DNA of 64,000 bases from contig NC_092571.1 of the NCBI RefSeq assembly GCF_037975245.1, positions 11,105,917-11,169,916 of the forward strand, given 5' to 3'. Both the position numbers and the translations under genes were made by a program. The notes beneath the pieces were generated by a model. That model saw only the letters and a list, made by a program, of their open reading frames with translations. It made no database searches and was not told the origin of the DNA. The DNA comes from Apostichopus japonicus (taxonomy: Eukaryota > Echinodermata > Holothuroidea > Aspidochirotida > Stichopodidae). Each line of letters begins with the position of its first letter. Position 1 is the first letter of the stretch. This document shows positions 32,786 to 44,615 of the stretch, in pieces.

Positions 32786-34349
32786 TGGGCCTTGTTAGAT
32801 AAGGGTTAACCCGGAAACTGAACGGACTTAAATATATATCTTTCTTTACCTAGATTATTTATATGACGTGTACGAATTCGAAAATATCTTAATTATACCA
32901 AATATTTCAATTTATTCTCAATACTAAATATTTTCATGTCAATTTAACATGAGTAGTGATTACAACAGGAAACCGCATAAGTTTTGGTTTCTTGTTGGTA
33001 CTTGTATTATTCCGTATTACAAAGCATCTGGTCTATATTGTACTTAATCATAGTTATGTAATTCTGGAGACTCATGAAATTGTACATTTTTTAATTAGTT
33101 CATTTCTCTTGTCCTGTACTTTTAGTGTGCTTGCATGGCAATTTCTCTCCTTTTCACTGTATGAGCTATACAGAACTCTTCTATAGAATTTAAACTGTTT
33201 GTGTCTCTTAATTAATCAATAGGCGTACATGACGCAGTGCGTCGATGACCAATTAGTTTCTCTTTCGGAAAAGGAAAGTGATTTGTAAACTCTCAGAGGC
33301 GGTACCTCAAAATAGGGCTATCGAAAGATATTCTTGTGTCCGGAGTTCTGCACGAGTTTCCTGTGAAATCATAAACGTTTCGGTTTCTATGTGTAATATC
33401 TACTCTTTGCAACAATAGCTTTACATTGGTTGTTATTCAGTTCTTCGATAAACATTTGACGTTAATTGTTACTATTAAACACAGACTCTGGTAATTACTT
33501 TCGTTGTTTTCCCAAAAGATCAACTATAAAACACTAATTGAGTTATTAGTGGTACTTTACAGATACAATATTGGAATAACAGTCTTGTTTACACCAAGCA
33601 ATCATTAAAGAAACATATCTGGTGTTCAAGTTTGCTCTAGCATTCCTAACATTTGTTACCGTTTAAATCCTTTTTTAAGACGACATTCTAGTTAAGAATC
33701 GTAATTATGAACCTATCTTGTTCCCTCTCGTAACTGGGATACAAGCTGAACTGTATCTTCCTTTCTATCATGGTATCTCCTATCCATTGCTTATTTCACT
33801 GATTAATGTGGATGATTACTATCATAATCTCTAGCTATAACTATATCAATGTATGCCGGCTTCGGTTAGTGTTGTTAACAATAAAACTAACTGATAGGGT
33901 ACGTTATTCTTCCATTGTGTGAAGTATACGATAATTATTCAGACCTTTGGTACCGAATATTCCGTTTGTTGAAGTAGTATAGGTTCTTTAACATAATGCT
34001 AACATTTCACAGCAATTAGAATCCGTACAATTCTGAAACCTGTCAGGAATCCAAATGCAACTGTGTGGTTCATATTCTACAGTGGACACGCTCTAGGGTG
34101 TCAACTGAGTGCTAACTCAAATCTGTCAGAGTGGGCACTTTATTTCACTCGATTTTTGCAAGGTAAGCTCATAATTTGAATAATCCAGTTTTGTGACTAA
34201 AATCATAGACATAATGAACAGTTACACTCTCTTGGGCTCACAGACTTTCTGGTTTTGTTAGATTTAAAAGAAATATTTTCAACACCGCTCAAATATCGGT
34301 CATATAGGACACTGACTGCGAAATTTAGACTGCGAAAAAGAGCATCGAA
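32786..34349. other. no gene recognised
   Basis: About 1.5 kb of AT-rich sequence. Downstream exons of the small Ig gene could be here, but no transmembrane or Ig segment with splice sites was found. Confidence 0.4.
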
Positions 34350-34433
34350 TTTTTGTAAGTGCGGGATTCGAACCAGCTACATCTGGATTACAAACCCAGT
34401 GCTCTACAAACTGAGTGATCCAGCCCACAGCTG
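34350..34433 (-). repeat. tRNA-Thr(TGT)-like SINE head or tRNA pseudogene
   Basis: The minus strand shows an A box (ACTCAGTTTGTAGAGCA), an anticodon arm CTGGG-TTTGTAA-TCCAG with TGT, and a B box GGTTCGAATCC (34364-34374). Acceptor-stem halves do not pair (GTGGGCT against CACTTAC), so it is not a working tRNA. The sequence continuing towards lower coordinates may be the SINE body. Confidence 0.7.
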
Positions 34434-35084
34434 GTGGTTATCCCTATACCTACATATCCAGGCTATAGTACGTCAGACGCCACAGTACAATATATGTCAT
34501 ATAACCAGGAATCACTCCCCAGTTGTATTCAATACAACCCAGCAAGTGGCAAGGAAGGGATGTCATGAGAAACTCGTTTTTTTAAATATATAATTACATA
34601 ATTAATGGACAATGAAAAACTGACCGGGATATTTTAGACAACTCAGCGGTCACTAGTATCAATCTCCTTGTCTCTCTCTTTCCAGGCATTAAATCAATCT
34701 GTTATCCTACTGCAACAACGGTTCCTTATCTGTTCTCATCGAATTGTATATGTTCTTGGAGGCTCTTTCCACATTAGGAATACGTACCAACTTTGAAGGG
34801 TCATGTGACGTGCTCCCACGTGTTATTAGCATAATATTCATCCATTTGTCAGTTCGAAGGGATAAGAGTTTCGTAGACAAAAGAGCGTCACTATAACGGA
34901 AATTTATGGTCAATTTCACAATAATTTTTGTACGTTCGATGATAGCGTTGCTGAGATTTACTTTACACACAGCAGGCTTGATCTGCAAGGACACTGGCTG
35001 CTATTCGAACATCTACTGTCATAGTCTTATAGATTGGGTACGGCTATGGAACGTCAACAGGACCACAGGTGGCGTTGCAACCCT

Positions 35085-35370
35085 AAACAGAAAGTGCTAC
35101 TATACCCACAACAGAGGTGCTATACCATAACACAGGTGATACTATACCCTAAACAACTAGAAGGTGCTACTATGCCCTAGACAGGAAGTGCTACTACTCC
35201 TAAGTGACGACGATGCTACTTAAAAAGGTGGCGCTTCTACTCTAAAAAGACGACGTTAAATTCTACTTCAGGCGGACATGCTGCTATGAATGAGAGTCAA
35301 TACTAAGCTAAACGGAAGGTGCTACTACTCCAAGTTGGAATAGCTACTACCCTAAACAGGGGTCGATAAT
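35085..35370 (+). repeat. degenerate minisatellite, about 22 bp unit
   Basis: Imperfect copies of a unit near CCCTAAACAGAAGGTGCTAC, with many variants (AGAAAGTGCTACTATACC, CGGAAGGTGCTACTACTC). The same unit appears reversed at 36698-36790. Confidence 0.75.
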
Positions 35371-35487
35371 ACTCTGTAAGAATATGACCTGTCTCCAAAC
35401 ATATCGCAGTGAAGAATAATGCCATTAAAACATTCGCGTGATTCCTTTTGTAGCCTTAAAGAGGTTTACAGTGTTTCAAACAAAGTG

Positions 35488-35712
35488 GAGTGTTAGCTTA
35501 GTGGTTAACACCGGTGCCTTTCAATCATAAGGTCCCCGGTTCGAGTCACTCCCAGATTAATGTTTGTCGTCCAGTTACAGAGTTGTTGACAATTAACAAT
35601 TCATAATCATGGACGTTAAATATGAATGTGAGAGACTGACTTCGGTCAGCTTGCGGCTTTGATAAGCCAATTAGGCTTCTTCGCGAGTTCCTGCTTGCAG
35701 GAGGATCTAATA
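35488..35712 (+). repeat. tRNA-derived SINE with ATAC-repeat tail
   Basis: The A box TAGCTTAGTGG (35494-35504) and B box GGTTCGAGTCA (35538-35548) form a tRNA-like head. A body of about 150 bp with small self-complementary parts follows (TGACTTCGGTCA, CTCCTGCTTGCAGGAG type). The tail is the CATA microsatellite. This is the normal layout of a pol III SINE mobilised by a LINE that recognises a simple-repeat tail. Confidence 0.75.
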
Positions 35713-35834
35713 TACATACATACATACACACATACATACATACATACATACACACACATACATACATACATACATACACACATACATACATACATACACA
35801 CATACATACATACATACACACACACGCACACACC
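35707..35834. repeat. (CATA)n/(CACA)n microsatellite, SINE tail
   Basis: About 125 bp of ACATACAT with periodic ACACACAC, directly continuous with the SINE body. Confidence 0.9.
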
Positions 35835-36345
35835 CAAACCTGACTACATAGGTTCCTTTTGCTAAAGCAAGGAACCAAAAATATATGATTAAGCGGCCAA
35901 CTAAAAAAACTTGTTTACTTGCAAACAGCAACTTGACGAGTGAGTCAAAATTTAATAATCCTAGCACTATAGCAACAACTTGAAATTCACACTGCCAAAC
36001 CGCGCTGTAAGTACAGTACTGTGTCATGTCAATCTGAAGACATTGTAACTTTGTACATCAGACAGCAATCATACATCGCCGTTTTTCAACAAAGAAACCG
36101 ATGCAAACGTCACGTAAGTTGTGCACAATGATTCAGTATAATGCCTACATACCTTATACTATCTGCTGTAGTACAACAATTATGTTGACTTATCGAATGT
36201 GATTTCCCCACTTCAACAGTACGTCATCAACACAGCCTCGCTCTGATTGGCTAAACTTCACGTACACTGCCCGAAAGGTTCAGAAAAAAGATATTCGCCC
36301 CCGCCCCCCCCCCAGGATTGACGTCCATGCTTGTAAGCTGCTCTA
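35835..36345. other. no gene recognised
   Basis: Unique-looking sequence with a C-homopolymer near 36298-36313 followed by AGGATTGACGTCCATG, an end-like word of the CAGG-TTGACG type. Confidence 0.35.
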
Positions 36346-36697
36346 AAGTTTCCTCAACATCCCTCTGAAACATTATTAGGGTGATAGACTGATTCTCAGC
36401 GATAGTATTGTCTCCTTTCTTGAAAATTTGGCGGTTTTAAGAGCATCAGGGTACGTCCCAGAAGTGAAACTGTCACGTCCGGTTTTTCAGCAACCATAGC
36501 CTACTGCCGGTCCGCGGTCGAAGGGTCGTTCATGAGTGGTCATCATGGAGATTCGAGACCATTCAGACCAATGATATATTTTTCGTACATGTAATTTTTG
36601 TCGACACCCAAAATCCCAGTGGGGCCACTGGAGGGGGGGACGAAAAGCTTTCATGGGGGGGCTATCGCCCCCCACTTTGGCTACGCCACTGAGTAGC
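36346..36697 (-). mobile_element. hAT-like fragment with CAGTGGCGTAGCC end, copy 1
   Basis: The minus strand starts with CAGTGGCGTAGCCAAAG at 36697. Its interior is an inverted match to 38513-38730 and then to 39235-39640, so this copy is a contiguous but deleted version of the other. The reverse-strand segment at 36395-36470 contains YPDALKTAK-like codons reminiscent of reverse transcriptase, but too short to classify. Confidence 0.55.
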
Positions 36698-36790
36698 ACC
36701 TCCTGCTCAGGGCCCTTTAGAGGGTAGTAGCACCTTCTGTTTAGGGTACTAGCACCTGCATAGGGTAGTAGCACCTTCTGTTTAGGGTAG
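36698..36790 (-). repeat. minisatellite, inverted patch of the 35085-35370 repeat
   Basis: Four units of GGGTAGTAGCACCTTCTGTT type, the reverse complement of the upstream array. It starts immediately at the transposon end, so the element at 36346-36697 probably inserted within, or rearranged, this minisatellite. Confidence 0.65.
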
Positions 36791-38512
36791 CCTAACTCCA
36801 ACTGTGGTCCTTTTGGCTTTTCGTATACGACGGTCACTCCCCTGATACGCGCTTGTTGACGTGCAAAAACGGCAAGGAGACTGGTGTTGCTAAGTGACAA
36901 CGAAAAATGTTATCTGCTTCTCGTGTCTATGTACATTTTGTACAGTCTTAATATAAAGCTTCGTGTGTTCCAGCTGCAGTTCGAATGTTTGAAAGAAAAT
37001 ACTCAAAATGGCAATTTTAAAATTGAAAATTGCGGTAAACATTGGAAAAATGTACCACTTATGTATATTGCATTGTATTCGTAGCAAATTGTAGCTATGA
37101 CCTTAATTGCTGTATAGAATACACATTCAAGAAGTACTATATAAGAGTTGAGTGCTACCAGGCAGCTCGTCCCTTGATCCTCCATCGTTGGTATATACGT
37201 TTTTGTTTATTCTGTTTTATTTTTTCGTGCGTTCCTAGTTGACAGAAGGTCTAGATTTATACATTATATCAGCCGATGATATTTGCTACGATCGCCCGCT
37301 TATAGAAATACGGCAAAGCAGTTTCACGAAACGAACAACCAAGTCAAACGAATACACGCGAGTACACGTCCAAGTTGGCTTCGTCATAAACTCAAATTAA
37401 GTTCCTACTTTCTTTCAAACAATCAAACTGAAGATGGAACGAATATATAGCATTTTCATTGCTATACGCAATGTTAGATATATTTCAGAAGGAGAAAAAG
37501 GATCGGATTCGCTGTTACTTTGCAAAACCAGTATCATAGCCATATCTAGAGAAAGAGAAAGTAACGGTAATATCAAAATCATCTTCATTTAAACCTAAAC
37601 AACTATTCTAATCACAATTTTTTTCTTTGTGTCTCTAAACTGTTACACTGGCGTTGACCTGTTTTAACGGACCTCGAGGTGACAACAGGCCTGCTAGAAC
37701 GCCTGCAGCAGTCAGATTGATCTGTTTCGAACTTCTGTAGTAAAAGATAAATTGTTCCAAAGATTTGGTTGTTATAAGAAACTGTTCTTGAGTGAATGGT
37801 TACTGTAAAGACATTAACTTTTAAAGTTTCAAAGAATTTAATACATGATATAATAGCATTCAGCAGGTCAGTGGTGAATATATCGACTTCTTTACCATCG
37901 TCTGTCACTATGCTATCATAGCAATTAACTTATGGATTCAAATGTAAGACAGTTCTACGAAACCTTGAACCAAAACCTAAGTATGTTACTCAACTGAATT
38001 TAATATTAGAGACTTGAGCAAATTGAATTATGAGACAAACTACATATTGTTGGACTCCCAATTTAAACGCGGAACACGGAATGAAAACACAAGACGAGCA
38101 GTTTCCAGTTGAAGAGATAAATTGAAAACTGCTCACCATCGATGCTTACTACAATTAAAGGTTTAAAACTGTTAAATTAAAACAACCTCTCCGGACTTCA
38201 ACCCACATTGTAGGCCTAACAAAAGTTACTTGTGAACTGCAACTCTGATATCAAGTCAATTCAAACTCGACTGAAACTCTGCTGAAACTGGAATAATTAC
38301 ATACACAGAAAACAATATTTTCTAGGAATTTCTCTCTATGCGTGAGCTGAGAAAACCTCTGTCCAGATAACGAAAAACATAGACACATCCGAACGATTTT
38401 CAAACTACAAGCTTAACCACAATATTGAAGCGAACATACAACAATATTTCCGATAGCTGTGACACAATCGACAATCCCGTTAGTTATTCCATTTTGTTTT
38501 TATAAACCCATC
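36791..38512. other. no gene recognised
   Basis: About 1.7 kb without supported exon or repeat. Open frames at 36884-37242 and 37612-37908 have no domain and no coding-like features. Confidence 0.45.
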
Positions 38513-38730
38513 AGTGGCGTAGCCAAGGGGGGGGGGCGTGGGGGCGACCATGAAAGCTTGTCGCCCCAGTCGCCCTCCCACTGGGATTTTGGGTGTCGAA
38601 AAAACATACATGTGCGAAAAATATATCATTGGTCTGAATGGTCTCGAATCTCCATGATGACCACTCATGAACGACCCTTCGACCGCGGTCCGGCAGTAGG
38701 CTATAGTTGCTGAAAAACCTGACGCGACAT
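38513..38730 (+). mobile_element. hAT-like fragment with CAGTGGCGTAGCC end, copy 2
   Basis: Begins CAGTGGCGTAGCCAAGG and continues as an inverted copy of 36480-36697. It extends, after an insertion of unrelated sequence, to matching pieces at 39235-39345 and 39594-39640. The opposite terminus and target duplication were not found. Confidence 0.6.
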
Positions 38731-38825
38731 AGCGCATAGGCCGAGAAGACATCTACAGTAGTCGCACTGTACTGAAAGAGAATGTAAACGACCGTCGAAT
38801 TATATAATTCCTGCTCTAATAAATA

Positions 38826-39011
38826 CAGGCGCGTAGCCAAGGGGGGGGGGGGGGGCGAAGGCGACAGTCTTTTGGCAAAAATTTTCTGCTATACGCTTCG
38901 CGCCAACTCAAGGGTCGCTACGCTTAGATAGTTTTCAATGCCGAATCTACGGCTCTGATAATTTGCCTACAGGTTCGCCCCTCCCTTGGCAAATTCCTCG
39001 CTATGCGCCTG
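38826..39011. mobile_element. 186-bp hAT MITE with perfect 8-bp target duplication
   Basis: Ends are CAGGCGCGTAGCCAAGG and, reversed, CAGGCGCATAGCGAGG. The flanking repeat AATAAATA occurs at 38818-38825 and 39012-39019. The interior carries the reversed dispersed core (38892-38933). It inserted inside the longer repeat copy that spans 38513-39640. Confidence 0.85.
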
Positions 39012-39234
39012 AATAAATACTAATACAAACAGCCAATCAGAATCATGTAACTAGTGCGCATTAACTGATCAAACAAGCTAGTGAGCATATATATCCTTAT
39101 ATAGAGAGGTGGTTTCCAGGTACTGGAATGCCAAAGAAGATGTTACAAGGTAAAAAATGCTGACATAATACAGGTTTCTCACATCATTGCTCGCGTCATT
39201 GCCTTGATACTCTGTTACATTTTCAATCGGATTT

Positions 39235-39640
39235 TCACTTCTGGGACTTACCCTGATGCTCTTAAAACCGCTAAAAAAACAAATTTTCAAGAAAGGAGAC
39301 AATATCGCTGAGAACTACCGGCATATCAGTGTATCACCCTAATAATATTTCAGACGCAATTTTTGATGTCAGTTTGACATATAGTTCGGTCATTTCAGTA
39401 TGTTACTTGCCTGAGAGCCCAGTCAATCTTTCCTTATTTTCCACGCGCAATTTGCAGATTTGTCGAAGAATGTCAATGCCGGTGTCAAACTCACAAAAGA
39501 TATGTCATGATATTTAAAGTAACTTAACAGACTGTTTTTTTTTTATATTTCACTAAACTATTTGATGACCATATCAAGACACGGGATCTCAAAATAAGGA
39601 TGTTGAGAAAACTTTAGAGCAGCTTACAAGGCCTGGGAAG
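39235..39640 (+). repeat. interior part of the 36346-36697 repeat family
   Basis: 39235-39345 and 39594-39640 match, inverted, consecutive parts of 36346-36470. Between them is an extra segment of about 245 bp. Words like YPDALKTAK and GDN in one frame hint at a LINE reverse-transcriptase origin. Confidence 0.5.
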
Positions 39641-39812
39641 TGTCATTTCCAACGATCTAGGAGGCCTTTTTAGCTACAAAATTTTCGTACGCTGCGCGCC
39701 AACCGATGGTGGCGCTCCGCTTAGATAGTAACAAGACACCCACCCAGGAAATGGTTAAGCCCCCCCCCAGGCCCCAGCGTCCCCCTCTGAAAACATCCTG
39801 GCTGCGCCACTG
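39627..39812 (-). mobile_element. hAT-like end fragment with CAGTGGCGCAGCC terminus
   Basis: The minus strand starts CAGTGGCGCAGCCAGGATG at 39812 and contains the dispersed core motif (39689-39728). The other end is not clear. Confidence 0.5.
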
Positions 39813-40039
39813 ACACCCATGCCAAACAACAAAGACAAACATAATTATTTATCAAAATAGACCTAGTTCACATACAGGGTCACAAACTCATTTCTCAACA
39901 ATCAAAAGTTAAATATACTCATGCAAACAAGTCGAACAAACATTATATTGAGTGTCAATTGTCATCTATGACAATGGTCAAGGTTACGATAATAATATTC
40001 ATCAGGCAGTTATTTTTTACGACGCAAATATGGGAGAAG

Positions 40040-40260
40040 CCCGTATAAGGGCATATTGATTATAACTTTCACGTCGGGAGGCTTTCCAATTCAACATTCC
40101 AACTCAAATTTGGAATCTTTTCAACTTAAAGTCATTTCAGATGGGTAAACCGTAGATTGCTCTTGGATGAAAAAAGGTACCTTACTATGACCCGGCCGGA
40201 GATCGAACCTACTGATTGCCAAGCCTCGTTGCTTCAATTGCATTCTAATAGTTAGTCAAA
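40040..40260 (-). repeat. tRNA-derived SINE
   Basis: The minus strand has a B box GGTTCGATCTC (40199-40209) preceded by a tRNA-like arm. It is followed by a body with TTTTTTCATCCAAGAGCAAT and CGGTTTACCCATCTGAAATG. I recall this type of body from marine invertebrate SINEs. The A box is degenerate. Confidence 0.55.
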
Positions 40261-40931
40261 TCTCTCCTAGGTAGGGTCATTAGATTTGGACCATTCTTAG
40301 AATTATAAAAATGACCTGGTCAGCAAACCTAACAGGTATAAAGTTCTACAGACCAAAAATCAACTACCGGTATATTTATCCTGACACAACTTCGACAGCA
40401 AACAGTCATTACAATTTGGGACAAATATATCAATACTTTGCAATCATAGATCAGTAGACACACATTCGATTTTGGCGAATATAGGAACAAGTTAAGCTTC
40501 CCTCAGCTACACGTGTTTGTCACACTGTCAGATTTGACCCAGGCATTGACCAGACACGATGGAAGTAAACGGTCATTAATCATCCGAATCGAAAATCTAC
40601 TCAACAAGTAAGATGATAAGTCCCGTTACTACTAATGTCTAATATTGAGCAAACTTGACAAAAACACAGTAAATGATTTCACAATATTCCCCAAGATAAT
40701 CATGACACTGATTAGAGGGCGTTTTTGTATAAATAACCACGTTATGGAATACAACGATTTACTCACATAGCATTAACCTCAACATCACACATGAATAGTA
40801 ATGTTAACATATAAATAAGGCAGACACATATCGATTACAACAAAGTTGCAAAAGCTGGTAACAAGAAACCCTCAACAGGTGGTTCACATGTACTTTTAGT
40901 GATATGGGTAGTTGGTATTACAGGGAAAGTA
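40261..40931. other. no gene recognised
   Basis: Short intergenic stretch between a SINE and a hAT element. Confidence 0.4.
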
Positions 40932-41897
40932 CATTGGCGGATCCAGGGCCTTTGTTTGGGAGGGGCCAAAGTGGCATTAGAGTGATATGTGGGAGGGGTG
41001 TAAGGGGAGGGGGTTCCCCGTACCCTTTGGAAAATTATCTATTGCTGAATGCCCTCAGATGCAATTTGGTGCGACAAAAGTGTACAATGGTGATATTAAT
41101 TTACTTCTAAAAAAATGTTTCCCTGGTGTAATTTTCTAAAATATTTATAAAACAAAGTTGGGATCATCTTTCTGAAGAAATTTTATTTCTCATAGGTTAT
41201 AAATTTCTTACAACCAGCCTGTAACTGCAAAATGGTGTTAAACTGTAAATCCTCAAGCTCATACATTTACATAGCTCCCAACTCTTGAGAAGGCAAATGC
41301 TGGTCCACGTCCTGGGGGATGGGTATAAGGGGAGGGGGTGTACCCCTCCCCTTTAGAATTTTTTTGGAATCCTGGTGATGCCTACATGTAAAATGGTGGC
41401 ACTTAGAAAGGCTTTTGTCACCCCAAATTTTCTGAGAAATATGCATTTTTTTGTGTGTAACATCAATAAATTGAATAGTAGGTGATAATTCATTCTTTCC
41501 CGTGGCATGAAAATGTTCGCTGCTCGCCCCAATGAAAAGAATTTTATACTCTATTATGCTGAATGCTAAAGAAATGATGGTTGCTAATTCAAAATTTGAT
41601 GCACATTTTTTTATGTATACTTGACAATTACAATGCGGTTTATTCGGACGCTTGTGCGGGTCAGCGGATTTGGGTGTTAGAATGCGGGTCTAATTTCCGC
41701 GAATTGCGGGTCAGTTGGGAGCTCTGCATTTAATTTTAAACCAGAAAACGAAAAGGTTTAGACTAGTCTGCCACTGCTATTCCTCTCGATTTTTTTAATT
41801 TCCAATCATATGATTTAGCGGATGTTCGGAAACACTTTTTGGCCCACCTTTGGGGGGGGGCCATGGCCCCCCTTGGCCCCCCTTGGATCCGCCAGTG
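40932..41897. mobile_element. 966-bp non-autonomous hAT with GGCGGATCC ends
   Basis: Inverted ends are CATTGGCGGATCCAGGG and, reversed, CACTGGCGGATCCAAGG. GAAAGTA flanks both sides (40925-40931, 41898-41904); an 8-bp duplication would need the terminal G to be shared. The interior has GGGGAGGGGG tracts and no transposase. Confidence 0.8.
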
Positions 41898-42219
41898 GAA
41901 AGTAATGATACTTAGTCATTAATCTACAATCCACCAAATTACAATTTAGACGGCCTCTTGAATATTTACAGCAGATCTGTCGAAGTCAAAAAGTAAAAAG
42001 GGGTGGGCACGAGATATATCAATGATATAAACAATAAAAGTGATGAAAACCACGGATGAGGTGGCGCTCTATATGAGCTGACACGTATGCACTTTCGCTA
42101 ACAGTTTTTCGTCCTTTTGTGCAATATATACTATTTTCTGATTTTCTTCTTCTGGAGTAATTTTAACACAACGGACTAGTGATGGGATACATGTATTTTG
42201 TATCATCCTAAAGAAACTG

Positions 42220-43669
42220 GTGAGCAGTATTTTTATCTTATTTTTCGTGACCGGTTTCATACATAGCCTAACTATAGCCCAGTGCAATACTAGCCTACAC
42301 AATACTATAATGGCTAGGGTGAAATACAGTTCAGATGTACTAAGGAGCATAAGAGAATTGATGACGGACTTTTCTATTGAATCACGGGTGATGAACAAAC
42401 TGAAAGAACATTTTATTGTTCAACGTCGTCGAGGTACACGGGCAGGCTTACAGATACGAGTGAACAAAACTAAGCCTGCTTTCTTCAGTTTTCCTCATGG
42501 ATTATCATCTAACATCAATAGTCTGCAAGGAAAGTTCATTCACCTAGAACAAACTATTGCCAATATGCAAAATCTTAGTTTTATATCTCTGCAAGAAACT
42601 AAGATACAAAGAAATGAAATAGAATGGCAAAATGAGACACCACAGCACCTAGTGCCGGATGAAGCCCTACAACTGGACGATTACTACTTTTTTCGTCATG
42701 ACCGTCAATTTTCGGCAAATGGTGGAGGTCTAATAACATACATAGCTAAGGACTGGTCGAAAATTCCTCCGAAAGTGTGTGCCACCCTTTCCTTGCCAGA
42801 TATCGAGCTGCTTGCCGTTAAAATACGTCCTCGCTTCTTGCCAAGTGTTTTTACAAATGTTACCATAGTAAACGTATATACTAAACCGTCATCGAACTTT
42901 ACCCTAGCTGACAGAGAACTGCGAAACATACTGCTAGAAATCCAAAAGGATAATCCAAGGTCCCATATAGTCATTGTAGGAGACATCAACAGAGATACCA
43001 TTCCGTTTTTAGAGACAATATGATAATAGAAATTTTGTGGACTTTGTCACATATCCTCAAGCAAATTCCAAACTCGATGCTGTGTTAGCGAAAGGCAAAT
43101 ATTACAAGGTTAAACCAGGGCCACCCATCTCAAGCTCCGACCATACCACTGTTCATATTTTACCAATTTTTACTGAAAAGCATAGGGAAAGTCAACCAAG
43201 GAAAAATAAATTGAAAGCTGATTTATCAAAGGAAAACATTGATATTTTACGAGACGCGTTAGATACTACTGATTGGAACGTTTTTAGAGAAAGCTCCAAT
43301 AATATAGACGAACTTACTGAAGTGGTATCATGTTATATTAACTTTGTGAGCGACGTGTGTGTTCCAAAGAAGGCAACCCCATTAGCAACCCTCAGAAAAC
43401 GGATTCCAGCTGATACTGACATCAGACGATTGGAGAAAGAAAAGCGACATGCGATAGAGGTAAAAGACCGAGTACTTAGGAATAGAATACAGAGAGATAT
43501 AAACAGACGCGTACATCAGAATAGAACCACCGTTTTTCAGGAAGTAACTGCTGACTCTAAATCTCTGTGGGAGCTACTTAGAACCGTACGATCGCCAGAC
43601 AATGATGAAAAACAAACTGTAAGCAGAGAAATGGCAAATGAACTAAATGTTTTATTTCGGACGTTTTAA
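42220..43669 (+). pseudogene. LINE endonuclease domain and linker
   Basis: Endonuclease signatures in order: NINSLQGK (N-terminal strand), SLQETK (metal-binding glutamate), NGGGLITYI, VGDIN (the GDxN motif), then after a broken point SSDHTT (the catalytic SDH motif). The frame is interrupted at 43021-43036. A basic linker follows up to 43669, where another shift occurs. The domain would nick the genomic target for target-primed reverse transcription. Confidence 0.8.
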
Positions 43670-44615
43670 TGATTCCTTATGCTTAGATGTTCCCTTGTCT
43701 TTGCCTGAACGTACGAATAATGAAAACTTTAAATTTAAAGAAAAGAATGTTACAAAATGCCTTAAGTCTCTAAATAATGGTATAGCTGGTGGCTCTGACA
43801 ATACAGCTTGGTGGGTATATAAATTTTGTGCGGATGAACTATCGGGTATTTTTACTACTATTTTCAATAAATGTACAGCACAATGTGAGATACCGGCTAT
43901 GTGGAAAAATGCCATAACAGCCCCTATACCCAAAGTGACAACCCCACGATCGGTAAATGATTTTAGACCAATTGATCTTGCCTGTATAAGTTTTAATTGT
44001 ATGCAGAAATTGATCGTGCCTCAAATAACCCAAGCCGTTGATCAATATGGAGATAGCAATCAATTTGCTTAAAGGAAGGGGTTGTCATGTACCGATGCTG
44101 TTTTAACACTTATTCACAATATTGGCACAGGATTAAATAACAAAGATACTACTATTTCTAAGGTCTTATTTCTCGATTTTTCTAGTGCTTTTAACACGGT
44201 TCTTCCAAATCGTTTAATCAAGGACATGCAAGGGTTCGCTGAAGAGCCATGGTTGTTACATTGGATATCAAATTTTATGAATGGCTGGTCTAGACAGGTA
44301 AAATATTCTAAAGGTCTAACGGAAAAATCAAAAATTAATGTTGGTGTCCCTCAAGGCGGTCCTCTGTCTTCTCTGCTGTTCACAATATATACTGACGAAA
44401 TAAGATCTACCTCTAAATGTACTGTGGTGAAATATGCTGATGACACTGCTATAGTGTGCAATGTATCAAAGCGAACGCATCAGGCTGACCAAGCAAGTTA
44501 TAAAACTGATGTATCAAATATTGTAGATCTGTGTGATGGGAAGAATTTAAGACTCAATCCAAAGAAATCTAAGGAAATGGTTTTTGAGAATATAAATATT
44601 AAACATGAAGGTCTT
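43647..44615 (+). pseudogene. LINE reverse-transcriptase domain, 5' and core part
   Basis: RT blocks visible: GGSDNTAWW, DFRPIDL, SNQFA followed by a stop at 44070-44072, then LFLDFSSAFNT, GVPQGGPLS and the catalytic KYADDTA. The stop and upstream shift make it non-functional. The frame is cut after codon GGT CTT at 44615 and resumes in register at 46963 beyond the inserted transposon and its duplicated TCTT. Confidence 0.8.

Noticed and set aside
34350-34433. Possible functional tRNA-Thr gene
   Set aside because: The anticodon arm and boxes are good but the acceptor stem does not pair, so it is a SINE head or pseudogene.
36487-38713. Shared peptide (KIYHWSEWSRISMMTTHE) in two open frames taken as a conserved protein
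   Set aside because: Both lie in inverted copies of the same hAT fragment next to its terminus; similarity is explained by the repeat.
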